The notes under the pieces were generated by a model that was given only the letters and a program-made list of their open reading frames with translations, was not told the DNA's origin and did not search any database. A stretch of DNA of 64,000 nt from Streptomyces lavendofoliae. GTDB taxonomy: Bacteria > Actinomycetota > Actinomycetes > Streptomycetales > Streptomycetaceae. The position numbers were made by a program, and so were the translations under genes. The number at the start of each line of letters is the position of its first letter. The first letter of the stretch is position 1. The DNA is taken from positions 1-64,000 of the forward strand of contig NZ_BMTP01000003.1 of NCBI RefSeq assembly GCF_014649735.1, written 5' to 3'. Of this stretch, positions 7,911 through 17,785 are shown in pieces.

Positions 7911-9851
7911 TCAGACGAGGCGCACGGGCTTCTCGGGTCGTACGCCGACGGTCGTGAGCCAGGACCGGAGCGGCTCCGGATCGGCGTCCTCTATGAGGCT
8001 CAGGATCCGGGCAGCCAGGTCGGGATGGCGCTTGCCACCGACGAGGAGGGTCGGCCCGTCGAGCCAGTCAAGCCCCGGTTCGGCGCCGGCGGTGTCGACG
8101 GCGGCGCAGCACACCATGGCGGTCACGTGATCGGCCAGCAGCTCGCGCCCGCTGCGGGGCGGCTGCAACGGGAACAGCGGGAGGGCGTCCCCGCCGGGCC
8201 CCCAGGCGGCATGGTCGATGTCCCCGGGAACGGATATGGGCGGCGGGGCGGACGGAAGGTCCGGAGCCGGGAGGTCTGGGTTTTCGGGGGCGGGCGCGGG
8301 ATCCGGAGCCGGGAGGTCTGGGTCCTCGGGGGCGGGCGCGGGATCCGGAGCCGGGAGGTCAGGAGCCGGGAGGCCCGGGTTCTCGGGGGCGGGCGCGGTG
8401 CGCGGACCGGCCGGGTCCTGCGAGGGCCGCGGGTCCCGCGGGGCTTCGCCGGGCCGCGGGTCCGGCGCCCGTGCCGGGCCGTCGGGGCCGGCGGCGGACG
8501 CGGGCGCGGCGGGCGTCCCCGGCTCCGCGCCGGGCAGCGGGGCTCCCGCCGCGGCCTCGCGGGACACCTCGGCCGTGATCGCGGCGGCCAGCGTCTCGCC
8601 GGTGGGCGTCGTGGACAGGTGGTCCATCACCCGGGCCAGCGTCGCCTCCGCGTCCTGGTCGACGCCGAGACGGTCGAGCACCCGGTGGAGGCGCGCCGCC
8701 TCCGTACGCCACTTGCGGTCGACGACCTCGTCCGGGTACTGCTGCCAGTCCACCGGGGCCCAGTCGGGGCCCATCTCGGCGGGCCCGCCGTGGAAGAGGC
8801 GGGCGGCCAGCAGCGAGGTGGCCTCGTCGACGAGGCCGGGCTCTTCGAGCAGGTCGCACGCCGGGCGCTCGCCCAGCCGGGAGGTGAAGCCCTCCGCCAG
8901 CCGGTCGCGCCGCGACAGCTCGGTCAGCGCCGAGACGACGCCCGCGTCCAGCCGGGAGGGCCAGCGGCCCATGCGCCAGGCGGGCAGGGCCACCCGGGTC
9001 AGCAGCCGGTCCCAGCCCGCGTACGCCAGCCCGACCTGCTCCTGGGCGACGATCCGCAGGCCGTAGTCCACCGCCTGCGCACGCTCCGACGCGGCCGCCG
9101 CCACGCCCCGCTCCATCTCGGCGGCGTGCCCCCGGCAGCCGCGCAGCAGCACCCGCGCGACCGCGCCGACGAACCGCGCGCCCAGGCGCCGTACCGGATC
9201 GAGGCCCGGCCGGTCCGCCACCGCGACCGCCGCGTCCAGGCCCCGGACGAAACGGCGGGCCGCCGCTATGTCGGGGTGCGCGGACGGGCCGGTGCCGGCG
9301 ACGACGGGGGCCAGCACCGCCCGCAGCTCGGCGACCCTCATCCACCACAGGAACGGCGACCCTATGACGAGGACGGGCGGGGTGTCCGAACGGTGCAGGC
9401 CCGGCACGGCCGGCCTGCCGTGCGCCGGGTGCGTCCGGTCCTCCAGCCAGCTGTCGCAGTCCGGGGTGAGCGCTATGCCCGACGGCACGGGGACGTCCAG
9501 GCGCCCGGCGAGGTCCCGCACCATCCGGTACAGGTCGGGGGCCGACGCCTCGGGGATCTCCACCGTCGGCGTCAGTGCGGGCCGGGCCCGCACGATCACG
9601 GTGGCGACCGCCGCCCCGGCCACCAGCGCCACGGCCGCGACCACCGACACCGACCAGCGGGCGGCGTCCCAGCCTGCGCCGGGCAGGTGGCCCGTGGCGG
9701 CGCCGGTCAGCAGCACCACGGCGAAGGCGGCCGGCAGCAGCGCCACGGCCAGCGCCCTGCCGCGCACCCGCAGCACGGCCAGGGCGTGGGCGTACGCGGC
9801 TCGCGCACCCCGCTCCTCACCCATCCCGAAACGAGTACCGGAATCGGACAC
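7911..9851 (-). CDS. membrane protein with Pro-rich tandem-repeat linker
   Basis: 646 residues, GTG start. Two N-terminal membrane helices (about 33-53 and 68-88) precede a cytosolic helical domain (about 95-430) containing PPVLVIGSPFLWWMRVAELRAVLAPVVAGTG. That stretch is reminiscent of M48-type peptidase neighbourhoods but lacks an HExxH motif, so I call no enzyme. A Pro/Ala linker (about 440-560) contains PAPENPDLPAPD-type repeats encoded by a 42-bp tandem repeat. A conserved C-terminal domain (ELLADHVTAMVCCAAVDTAG ... LRSWLTTVGVRPEKPVRLV) ends the protein. AGGGGG lies about 13 bases before the GTG; an ATG at 9824 is an alternative. Function unknown. Confidence 0.7.
   Translation of the reverse strand: MSDSGTRFGMGEERGARAAYAHALAVLRVRGRALAVALLPAAFAVVLLTGAATGHLPGAGWDAARWSVSVVAAVALVAGAAVATVIVRARPALTPTVEIPEASAPDLYRMVRDLAGRLDVPVPSGIALTPDCDSWLEDRTHPAHGRPAVPGLHRSDTPPVLVIGSPFLWWMRVAELRAVLAPVVAGTGPSAHPDIAAARRFVRGLDAAVAVADRPGLDPVRRLGARFVGAVARVLLRGCRGHAAEMERGVAAAASERAQAVDYGLRIVAQEQVGLAYAGWDRLLTRVALPAWRMGRWPSRLDAGVVSALTELSRRDRLAEGFTSRLGERPACDLLEEPGLVDEATSLLAARLFHGGPAEMGPDWAPVDWQQYPDEVVDRKWRTEAARLHRVLDRLGVDQDAEATLARVMDHLSTTPTGETLAAAITAEVSREAAAGAPLPGAEPGTPAAPASAAGPDGPARAPDPRPGEAPRDPRPSQDPAGPRTAPAPENPGLPAPDLPAPDPAPAPEDPDLPAPDPAPAPENPDLPAPDLPSAPPPISVPGDIDHAAWGPGGDALPLFPLQPPRSGRELLADHVTAMVCCAAVDTAGAEPGLDWLDGPTLLVGGKRHPDLAARILSLIEDADPEPLRSWLTTVGVRPEKPVRLV
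8263..8399. repeat. 42-bp tandem repeat inside the membrane-protein gene
   Basis: Units start at 8263 and 8305 with GGAGCCGGGAGGTC, each 42 bp. A partial unit begins at 8347 and a diverged one at 8362. The unit is a multiple of three, so copy changes keep the frame and lengthen or shorten the PAPEDPDLPAPD linker. Confidence 0.85.
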
Positions 9852-10127
9852 GGCCGTACGTCACCCCCTTCTGCCCTGCGGCGGACTGCCTCGCGGCGGT
9901 GTTGGTCACTCCCCCACTGTGGCACCCGCCACTGACATCGCAATGCCGGTGGGCCAAGTGCCGGAATGCCTGCGCGGCACCCTAGTTGGGGCACCGGCAG
10001 GCGTCATCCGGATGGCTCAGCCGTCACTCGATGGAATGGCTTTGGGCAAAGGTGCAGACGGTTCAGCGCAGTACGCGGTTCACTCCCCGGGCGGCCGCCC
10101 GGTTCGCTCCCCACCGCGCTCCGGCGT

Positions 10128-11378
<1,251 letters not shown>

Positions 11379-11439
11379 GCGAGCCAGGGTAGCCCGCGCG
11401 GCGATGGGCCCCTTGTGCGGGCCGCCGAGGACGGTGCCG

Positions 11440-13707
11440 CTACTCGTTCGTGTATTCCTCCACGACCGTCGCCCCGAGCTCGCGCACGATCAGCTCGTGA
11501 CCGGAGAGCGCGGAGTCGACGAGGTCGGGGTCGTCGTCCTCGGGCATGTCGTCCTCGGGTCTGACCGGCTGCCGGGCCGCCGGGGCCCGGGCGGGCTCGG
11601 GCGCGGAGGAACCGGAGGGCGGCGCGGAGGACGGCCGGGACGCCTGGGCCTGCGGAGCGGGTGCCTGCTGCACGTGGCCGGGGGCGGCCTGCGGCGCGGG
11701 CGCGGGCGGGCGGCCACCGCCGTAGCCGCCGCCACCGCCGTACCCGCCGCCACCGCCGTGGCCACCGCCGTAGCCGCCGCCTCCGGACGCGGGCGGGGGC
11801 GCGGAGCCGCCGGACGGGTCGACGATCGCCTCGATCTTCCACTGGACGTTGAACTGCTCGGCGAGCGCCTGCCGCAGGACGTCCTCACTGCCGCTGCTCG
11901 CGAAGTTGTCCCGGGCGCCGGCGTTGAGGAAGCCGAGCTGGAGGGTGGTGCCGTCGAAGCCGGCCACCTGGGCGTTCTGGCTGAGCAGGATCCAGGTGAA
12001 GCGGCGGCGGTTCTTGACCGCCTCCAGGATGTCCGGCCACATGTTCCGCACCTGGGCGGCGCCCTGCGACGTCCCCGCCCCGGCGGAGGGCGCGGGCGCG
12101 GCGGCCGAGGCCGGCGCGGGCGCGGGCGCGGGCGCGGGCGCCGAGGGCTCCGGCTGCGCCGGGGCGCCGGGGTGGGCCGCCGACGACGCCGACGGCCAGG
12201 CGCCCGGGCGGCCGCCCGGCTCCTGGGACCCGGGCGCGGCGGCGGAGGGCCACGCGCCGGGACGGGTGGCGGCCGGCGGGGGCGCGGCGGGCGGGCCGGC
12301 GGGCGCGGGCGCCGGGCCCGGCTCGGGCGCCGCGGCGGGCGCGGCGGCGGGGGCGGGCACAGCGGCAGGGGCGGGGCTGGGCGCGGGTGCCGGAGCAGGG
12401 GCGTCCCCCGGGCCCCGTACCGCCGCCCGAGCGGTGGCGGGTCCGCCGCCCGGCACGGCGGGCGGCACCTGGGTGTGGGCCTCGGGCCCCGGTACGTACC
12501 CCATGGCGGGAGCCGGGCCCGTCGCCTGGAACGCGGCGCCCTGGACCACCGAGCCGCGCTCCAGCCGGTCCAGCCGGGCCAGCAGCGACCGCTCGTCGGT
12601 GAACGCGGCGGGCAGCAGCACGCGGGCGCAGATCAGCTCCAGCTGGAGCCGGGGCGAGGTGGCGCCCCGCATCTCGGTGAGCCCGGTGTTCACGATGTCG
12701 GCGGCCCGGCTGAGCTCGGCGGCGCCGAACACGGCGGCCTGGGCCTGCATCCGCTCGATCACGTCGGCGGGCGCGTCGATGAGCCCCTTGTCGGCGGCGT
12801 CCGGCACCGCGGCCAGGATGACCAGGTCGCGCAGCCGCTCCAGCAGGTCGGCCACGAAGCGCCGGGGGTCGTTGCCGCCCTCGATGACCCGGTCGACCAC
12901 CTCGAACGCGGCGGCCCCGTCCCCGGCGGCGAAGGCTTCCACCACCGAGTCGAGCAGCGAGCCGTCCGTGTACCCGAGGAGCGAGGTGGCCATGGCGTAC
13001 GTCACCCCGTCCTCGGCGGCGCCGGCCAGCAGCTGGTCCATGACGGACATCGAGTCACGCACGGACCCGGCCCCCGCCCGCACGACGAGCGGCAGCACCC
13101 CGTCCTCGACCGGGATCCGCTCCTTGCCGCACACCTCGCCCAGGTACTCCCGGAGCGTCCCGGGCGGCACGAGCCGGAACGGGTAGTGGTGCGTACGCGA
13201 CCGGATGGTCCCGATGACCTTCTCGGGCTCGGTCGTCGCGAAGATGAACTTCAGGTGCTCCGGCGGCTCCTCGACCACCTTCAGCAGGGCGTTGAAGCCC
13301 GCCGAGGTGACCATGTGGGCCTCGTCGATGATGTAGATCTTGTACCGGCTGCTCGCGGGCCCGAAGAATGCCTTCTCCCGCAGGTCACGGGCGTCGTCCA
13401 CACCACCGTGGGACGCGGCGTCGATCTCGATGACGTCGATCGAACCCGGCCCGTTCCTGGCCAGGTCCCGGCACGACTGGCACTCCCCGCAGGGGGTGGG
13501 CGTGGGACCTTGCTCACAGTTCAGGCAGCGGGCCAGGATCCGCGCGCTGGTCGTCTTGCCGCACCCGCGGGGCCCGCTGAACAGGTACGCGTGATTGACC
13601 CGGTTGTTCCGCAGGGCCTGCTGCAACGGGTCGGTGACATGCTCCTGCCCGATGACCTCGGCGAAGGACTCGGGACGATAGCGGCGGTACAGCGCAAGGG
13701 ACGACAC
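11440..13707 (-). CDS. dnaX: DNA polymerase III subunits gamma and tau
   Basis: 755 residues from the GTG at 13707 (VSSLALYRRYRPESFAEVIG). The AAA+ clamp-loader module (1-370) has Walker A GPRGCGKTTSA, a four-Cys zinc module (CLNCEQGPTPTPCGECQSC), Walker B IYIIDEAHM and sensor 1 FIFATTEPEK. A roughly 160-residue Ala/Pro linker follows, then the tau domain (MWPDILEAVKNRRRFTWILLSQNAQV), a Gly/Tyr-rich run (YGGGHGGGGGYGGGGGYGGG) and an acidic C-terminus. It loads the beta clamp and couples polymerase to helicase. A TTG at 13737 would add ten residues, but the family begins at the SSLALYRRYRP motif. The SRP RNA lies 72 bp upstream. Confidence 0.95.
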   Translation of the reverse strand: MSSLALYRRYRPESFAEVIGQEHVTDPLQQALRNNRVNHAYLFSGPRGCGKTTSARILARCLNCEQGPTPTPCGECQSCRDLARNGPGSIDVIEIDAASHGGVDDARDLREKAFFGPASSRYKIYIIDEAHMVTSAGFNALLKVVEEPPEHLKFIFATTEPEKVIGTIRSRTHHYPFRLVPPGTLREYLGEVCGKERIPVEDGVLPLVVRAGAGSVRDSMSVMDQLLAGAAEDGVTYAMATSLLGYTDGSLLDSVVEAFAAGDGAAAFEVVDRVIEGGNDPRRFVADLLERLRDLVILAAVPDAADKGLIDAPADVIERMQAQAAVFGAAELSRAADIVNTGLTEMRGATSPRLQLELICARVLLPAAFTDERSLLARLDRLERGSVVQGAAFQATGPAPAMGYVPGPEAHTQVPPAVPGGGPATARAAVRGPGDAPAPAPAPSPAPAAVPAPAAAPAAAPEPGPAPAPAGPPAAPPPAATRPGAWPSAAAPGSQEPGGRPGAWPSASSAAHPGAPAQPEPSAPAPAPAPAPASAAAPAPSAGAGTSQGAAQVRNMWPDILEAVKNRRRFTWILLSQNAQVAGFDGTTLQLGFLNAGARDNFASSGSEDVLRQALAEQFNVQWKIEAIVDPSGGSAPPPASGGGGYGGGHGGGGGYGGGGGYGGGRPPAPAPQAAPGHVQQAPAPQAQASRPSSAPPSGSSAPEPARAPAARQPVRPEDDMPEDDDPDLVDSALSGHELIVRELGATVVEEYTNE

Positions 13708-13778
13708 CCTTACGACGATATCGGGCCCCACCGACAATCGACCCGGCCCACCGGGACCCCCGCCCCGGACGCAAGGCG

Positions 13779-13862
13779 CCCCTCACGCACCCGCCAGAGC
13801 CGACCTACCCTTGCTGCCTTCCGGCCCTGGGGGAGTTCAGTCAGATAGCGCCACGTGAGGGG
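13779..13862 (-). ncRNA. ffs: signal recognition particle RNA (small bacterial type)
   Basis: About 84 nt. The conserved apical domain reads GGCCGGAAGGCAGCAAGGGT on the minus strand, the Ffh-binding GGAA tetraloop and symmetric loop. The ends pair as CCCCTCACG/CGTGAGGGG. With Ffh and FtsY it targets nascent membrane and secreted proteins. Its position directly upstream of dnaX is conserved in actinobacteria. Confidence 0.95.
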
Positions 13863-13948
13863 CTGCGCCCAGCCTACCCGATGCCATGACCCGCCGGGGC
13901 ACCCCCCGGCCACCTCGGCCGCCTCGGGCCGGCGGCGGGGCAACGGGT

Positions 13949-13978
13949 TCGCGAGCACTCCTCAACGTCTTGTATTGT
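13949..13978 (+). promoter_or_regulatory. probable promoter of tRNA-Ser(GGA)
   Basis: TTCGCG (13949-13954) and TATTGT (13973-13978) with an 18-bp spacer, ending seven bases before the mature tRNA. The trailer-to-start distance suggests little or no 5' leader. Confidence 0.5.
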
Positions 13979-13985
13979 TTGCGGC

Positions 13986-14070
13986 GGAGGATTCGCCTAG
14001 AGGCCTAGGGCGCACGCTTGGAAAGCGTGTTGGGGGCAACCCCTCACGAGTTCGAATCTCGTATCCTCCG
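13986..14070 (+). tRNA. tRNA-Ser(GGA)
   Basis: 85 nt with a long variable arm. The acceptor pairs GGAGGAT with ATCCTCC. The anticodon loop TTGGAAA sits on a CACGC/GCGTG stem. CCA is encoded (14071-14073), unlike the glycine tRNAs here. Confidence 0.95.
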
Positions 14071-14092
14071 CCAGTGCCTCACCGGGCACGAT

Positions 14093-14130
14093 GTCGAAGG
14101 GCCCCACCGTTCGCGGTGGGGCCCTTCGAC
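14093..14130 (+). terminator. hairpin terminator after tRNA-Ser(GGA)
   Basis: 17-bp perfect arms (14093-14109 and 14114-14130) around a TTCG tetraloop. Confidence 0.85.
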
Positions 14131-14285
14131 GTCTTCCGGTCTCGTCGCGGTCCGCGCGGCCCTCGTGCGGCTGCATGGGCCGGACCACGACGACCACACG
14201 GTCACGCTGACGGGCTTCGGACGCCGACGGACGTGCGCCGCGGACCCGGGCGGCCGGTCCGGGAAGGCGGGCCGGCCCCCCGCGT

Positions 14286-14762
14286 TCAGCCGGCGGGGGG
14301 CCCGACCGTGGCGTCGAGGTCCTTGGCGTACAGGTCGATGGCGCGGCGGTACCGCTGGACCGAGGGGTCCATGCTCGTGGTGGCGAGGAGGTCCAGCAGG
14401 ATGCCCATGGCCTCGTGGTGGTCGCCCGTGTTGTGGAGCGCCATCGCCAGGAAGGTCCGCAGGCCGCCGTCGTCCGGGTACTCCGCGACGCCGCGGCGGA
14501 GGGTCTCGACGGCGCGGGCGTACTCGCCGAGTACCCGGTAGGTGCTGCCCAGGCCCAGAAGGGCACCGCGGCGGTCCTCGTCGGGGAGGCCGGTGCCGGC
14601 GAGGCAGCGCTCGTAGAAGGGGACCGCCTCCGCCTCCAGGCCCAGCCGGTCGTGGACGCAGGCCGCGCGGTACTGCACGCGCGCGTCGTCCGGGTCGCGG
14701 GCGGCCAGGTCCAGCAGTTCGCGGCGGGTCTCTTCGAGCCCGTCGTCTTCCGTTGCGCTCAT
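14286..14762 (-). CDS. tetratricopeptide repeat protein
   Basis: 158 residues from the ATG at 14762 (MSATEDDGLEETRRELLDLA). It is made of about three TPR-like helix pairs: RVQYRAACVHDRLGLEAEAVPFYERCL, ALLGLGSTYRVLGEYARAVETLRRGVAEYPDDG and LAMALHNTGDHHEAMGILLDLL. No enzyme domain, signal or membrane segment is present. Such small TPR proteins act as protein-binding scaffolds. The frame is open upstream but the added 65 residues are basic and out of family. It is divergent from the ATP-grasp gene across 106 bp. Confidence 0.82.
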   Translation of the reverse strand: MSATEDDGLEETRRELLDLAARDPDDARVQYRAACVHDRLGLEAEAVPFYERCLAGTGLPDEDRRGALLGLGSTYRVLGEYARAVETLRRGVAEYPDDGGLRTFLAMALHNTGDHHEAMGILLDLLATTSMDPSVQRYRRAIDLYAKDLDATVGPPAG

Positions 14763-14868
14763 GCGCACATCGTCGCAGCACCGGGTTCCCGGGGGGCCGG
14801 AACCATGAGGGAACGGATCGGGAAGCCCTCCGGCCAGACTCGCCGCAGTCGATCGAGGAGGCCGGCCC

Positions 14869-16125
14869 ATGACGGACAACCCGTCCGACCACCCGCCGGA
14901 CACCCGGTCCGCGGAGCGCGTCCTGATGGTGCTGCCCTCGGACCGGCTCGTACGCACGGCCGCCGCGGCCGGATGCCGCGTGTGGTCGGTGTGGGACCCG
15001 GCACTGCGCGAGCGGGCCTACCTCGACGAGGTGGCCCGGCACTCCGAGCGGCTGCTGCTGGCCGACCTGGACGACGAGGCGGGGTTGCGGGCCCTCATCG
15101 CCCGTACCGCTCACGAGCACCGGGTGACCCATGTGATGCATCTCGGCGGGGCCCGCGCGGCGGCCTCCGTCCTCGCGGAGGCCGGGGCACTCGGGCTCGG
15201 CAGCAACCCCGCGGACGCGGTGCGGACGCTCGGCGACCGGGGCGCGATGCGGGAGCTGTTACGGGACTACCCCCGGCTTCGCGTACGGGCCGAGCGCGCC
15301 GCCGACGCCGCCGCGGTCCCGCGGGCCGTGGCGCGGTTCGGGGGAGCCCCCGTCGTGGTCAAGTCCGCCCGGGCGGCCGGCCCGTGCGGCGCGACGCTGG
15401 TCCGGGGGCCGTACGGGTCGGCCGACTGGGAACGGGAAGCGGCAGCCCGCGACACCCCTGGGCCCTTCCTCGTCGAGGAGTACCTGCCCGGCCCCCAGTA
15501 CGCCGTGGAGACCCTCAGCGTCGACGGGATGCACCAGGTCGTCGGCGTCACGGCCACCCGGACCACGGGCCCGCCGCGTTTCGAGGCGGTGTCCCACGTC
15601 CATCCCGCGCCGCTCGGCGACCGCGCCGAGGCGGAGATCCGGTCGGCGGTGTGCGCGCTGCTGGACCTCGCCGGATTCGAGAACGGTCCCACGCACACCA
15701 CGGTGGTGCGGACGCCGCACGGGACCCGCGTCCTGGCCGCCCGCGCGGGCCTCGGCGGGGACGGCATCCCCCTGCTCGTGGAGCTGGCCCGCGGCACCGA
15801 CCTGGAGACGGAGTCGTTCCGGGCGCTCACCGGCGGACTTCTGACCCCGCCCACCCTCCGCCGCACCGCCATGGCCGGCTTCGTCGGGCTCCCCGCCGGC
15901 CGTCCGCCCGGCACCCCCGCGGCCGAAGCGCTCCGCGCCCTGCCGTACGTCCGTGCCGTGACCGTACGGACCCGGCCCGCGAACTCACGGACGCCGCCCG
16001 GCCCCTGCGCGCGGGTGGTCGTCGTGGGTGACGGGCCGCAGGAGGCGGCCCGGCACCTGGCCACCGTGCGGCGGCTGCTGGGGGCTCCGTACGAAACGCG
16101 CCCGGAAGCGGCACGCACCGCGTGA
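14869..16125 (+). CDS. ATP-grasp superfamily protein with altered active site
   Basis: 418 residues. The fold is visible: an N-terminal preATP-grasp region ending in GLGSNPADAVRTLGDRGAMRELL, an ATP-binding strand VVVKSARAAGPCGATLV (about 161-177), FLVEEYLPGPQYAVETLSVDG (about 201-221), and a third part with GPTHTTVVRTPHG (273-285) then RVLAARAGLGGDG (287-299). In the amino-acid ligase type (BacD and carnosine-synthase relatives) these read GPTHTE and VEVNPRLGGD. Here the Glu, the Glu/Asn metal ligands and the Arg are replaced, so ligase activity is doubtful. It heads the accessory cluster and is followed 97 bp later by a LysR regulator. Confidence 0.78.
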   Translation: MTDNPSDHPPDTRSAERVLMVLPSDRLVRTAAAAGCRVWSVWDPALRERAYLDEVARHSERLLLADLDDEAGLRALIARTAHEHRVTHVMHLGGARAAASVLAEAGALGLGSNPADAVRTLGDRGAMRELLRDYPRLRVRAERAADAAAVPRAVARFGGAPVVVKSARAAGPCGATLVRGPYGSADWEREAAARDTPGPFLVEEYLPGPQYAVETLSVDGMHQVVGVTATRTTGPPRFEAVSHVHPAPLGDRAEAEIRSAVCALLDLAGFENGPTHTTVVRTPHGTRVLAARAGLGGDGIPLLVELARGTDLETESFRALTGGLLTPPTLRRTAMAGFVGLPAGRPPGTPAAEALRALPYVRAVTVRTRPANSRTPPGPCARVVVVGDGPQEAARHLATVRRLLGAPYETRPEAARTA

Positions 16126-16127
16126 GG

Positions 16128-16159
16128 CGTACGGGTCCGTGAAGGCGTACGGGCCCGTG
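16128..16159. repeat. short tandem repeat between ATP-grasp and LysR genes
   Basis: Two imperfect copies of GGCGTACGGGTCCGTG lie head to tail. A minor feature in the leader of the LysR gene. Confidence 0.6.
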
Positions 16160-16222
16160 GAACGCAACCGACGTCGACCAGGGAAGTCAGCAGGACGCAA
16201 CGAACCGGAGGACGGACCACAG

Positions 16223-17131
16223 GTGGACATTCGCCAGCTCACGACCTTCCAGAGGGCCGCCACGCTGCTCAGCTTCAGCCGTGCGGCGGCCGAACTCAAC
16301 TACGCGCAGTCCAGCGTCACCGGACAGATCAGAGGTCTGGAGAACTCGCTGGGGGTGGAGCTGTTCGAGCGGCTCTCCGGCCGGCAGGTCCGGCTCACCC
16401 CGGCCGGCCGGCGTCTGCTTCCCTACGCCGAGCGCCTGCTGTCCCTCGCCGACGAGGCGCGCGGCGCGACGGCCGGTCCGCCCGAGCCGTCCGGGCAACT
16501 GGTCATCGGCACCATGGAGACACTCGCCACCTACCGGCTGCCACCCGTCCTGGAGTACTTCCACCACCGTTATCCAGGGCTCCAGTTGGTGCTCAGACCG
16601 GGGTCCGGGGCGGAGGTCCTGCACGCGCTGCGGCAGGGCACGGTCGACGTCGGCCTGCTGATGTCGGCCGAGACGCGGCACCGCGGGGTGGACAGCGAGG
16701 TCCTCGGGCCCGAGCCGCTCGTCGCGGTCACCGGTCCGGGCCACCCGCTGGCGGGTCGGGCGCGGGTCGGGTCGGCGGACCTGCGGGACGTCCCGGTGCT
16801 GGCACCGGAGTCGGGGCGCGGCCACCGGCGGCTGCTGGAGACGGAGTCGCGCAGCCGGCCGGGCGCTCCCGTGCCGCTGCTGGAGTCCGGGACGGTCGAG
16901 TCGACCAAGCGGTGGGCGGCGGCCGGTCTCGGGGTGGGGCTGCTGCCCGCCGTCGCCGTGCGGGAGGACGTGGAGTCCGGCGCGCTCGTCGCTCTGGCCT
17001 GGAGGCCGCCCTTCGAGGTGTTCACCCAGCTCGTCCGGCGTCCCCGTACCTCCCCGACCCGGGAGATGCGGCTTTTCGCCGAGCAGGCCCGCGCTGTCCT
17101 CGCCGAGGACCAGGAAGCCGCCGCGGCATGA
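16223..17131 (+). CDS. LysR-family transcriptional regulator
   Basis: 302 residues. The N-terminal winged HTH is typical: VDIRQLTTFQRAATLLSFSRAAAELNYAQSSVTGQIRGLE (1-40), then LFERLSGRQVRLTPAGRRLLPYAERLL. The effector-binding periplasmic-type fold spans about 90-295 (LVIGTMETLATYRLPPVLEYFHHRYPGLQL, VDVGLLMSA). The GTG at 16223 follows GGAGG with an 11-base gap; the protein begins exactly at the family start. It sits upstream of the 114-residue protein gene and probably controls it and the cupin/MFS genes. The 181-bp spacer downstream is unusually AT-rich and contains the likely target promoter. Confidence 0.9.
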   Translation: MDIRQLTTFQRAATLLSFSRAAAELNYAQSSVTGQIRGLENSLGVELFERLSGRQVRLTPAGRRLLPYAERLLSLADEARGATAGPPEPSGQLVIGTMETLATYRLPPVLEYFHHRYPGLQLVLRPGSGAEVLHALRQGTVDVGLLMSAETRHRGVDSEVLGPEPLVAVTGPGHPLAGRARVGSADLRDVPVLAPESGRGHRRLLETESRSRPGAPVPLLESGTVESTKRWAAAGLGVGLLPAVAVREDVESGALVALAWRPPFEVFTQLVRRPRTSPTREMRLFAEQARAVLAEDQEAAAA

Positions 17132-17212
17132 ACCGTCCAAACTTTCCCGGCACGGAAGCCGACCCATCGGAATGTCCGAATTCTAGATTGCCGTAAGCCG
17201 ATGAGGAATTCA

Positions 17213-17241
17213 TTGACCGGCCTCCCGCCGGCTGATGAAAT
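17213..17241 (+). promoter_or_regulatory. probable promoter of the 114-aa protein gene
   Basis: TTGACC (17213-17218) and TGAAAT (17236-17241) are spaced by 17 bp in an AT-richer 180-bp intergenic region. This is the likely target of the adjacent LysR regulator; no clear T-N11-A box was settled on. Confidence 0.4.
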
Positions 17242-17312
17242 CACATCACCAACACGGACCGCCCCTCACAGCGGAAATACCGTGACCGTGCTCGGCGAAA
17301 AAGGAGTCGACC

Positions 17313-17657
17313 ATGAACAACAAGGCGATCACCACCACCGAGGCCCACCAGATGCTGACCGGTCTGTACGCCTCCGGTGCCCGGTTCGACGCCGACTGGA
17401 GCGGCGTGGACGACGAGACCATGACGAAGCTCCGCGACGCCGCCGCCTCCGGCGACGAGGCCCTGCAGTCGCTGCTGACGAACCTGGCGTTCACCAAGTT
17501 CGAGGGCGCCGACCAGGCCGCTCGCCTCTCCGCCTCGCTGGCCGGCATCAAGCAGGCGGCCGTCGCGGAGATCTTCGACGAGCTCCCGACCACGTCCATC
17601 GAGGACCTGCGCGCCGCCGCCGAGGCAGCGGGCTACGAGGTCGAGATCCTCGCCTGA
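17313..17657 (+). CDS. 114-residue acidic alpha-helical protein of unknown function
   Basis: I do not recognise this protein. It begins MNNKAITTTEAHQMLTGLYA and ends AAAEAAGYEVEILA. It is acidic, Cys-free and predicted helical throughout, with no signal peptide or membrane segment. GGAG eight bases before the ATG is strong, and codon use is as in its neighbours. It stands alone between the LysR gene and the tandem cupin, 128 bp before the latter. Possible roles are a carrier or scaffold protein, a precursor peptide for modification, or a small binding partner of the cupin. The C-terminal helix faintly resembles Nif11-type leader ends, but the rest does not, so I do not assign it. Confidence 0.8.
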   Translation: MNNKAITTTEAHQMLTGLYASGARFDADWSGVDDETMTKLRDAAASGDEALQSLLTNLAFTKFEGADQAARLSASLAGIKQAAVAEIFDELPTTSIEDLRAAAEAAGYEVEILA

Positions 17658-17785
17658 CACGGCAGGGGCGGCACGGCCCGGCCCCGGACCTCGCGTCCGG
17701 GACCGGGCCGCCCCGGAACCGCCCACCGGGCCCCTCCGGCCACCGCCCCACCACCGGTCGACACGACGAAAGAAAGAGGGACATT

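Noticed and set aside
10034..10065. SigR-type GGAAT ... GTT promoter
   Set aside because: Spacing between GGAAT and GTT is about 23 bp rather than the required 18-19, and no gene follows on the plus strand.
17598..17657. Nif11-like leader peptide end in the 114-aa protein
   Set aside because: Only the last helix (AAAEAAGYEVEIL) resembles it; the remaining 95 residues and the lack of a radical-SAM or lanthipeptide enzyme nearby do not support it.
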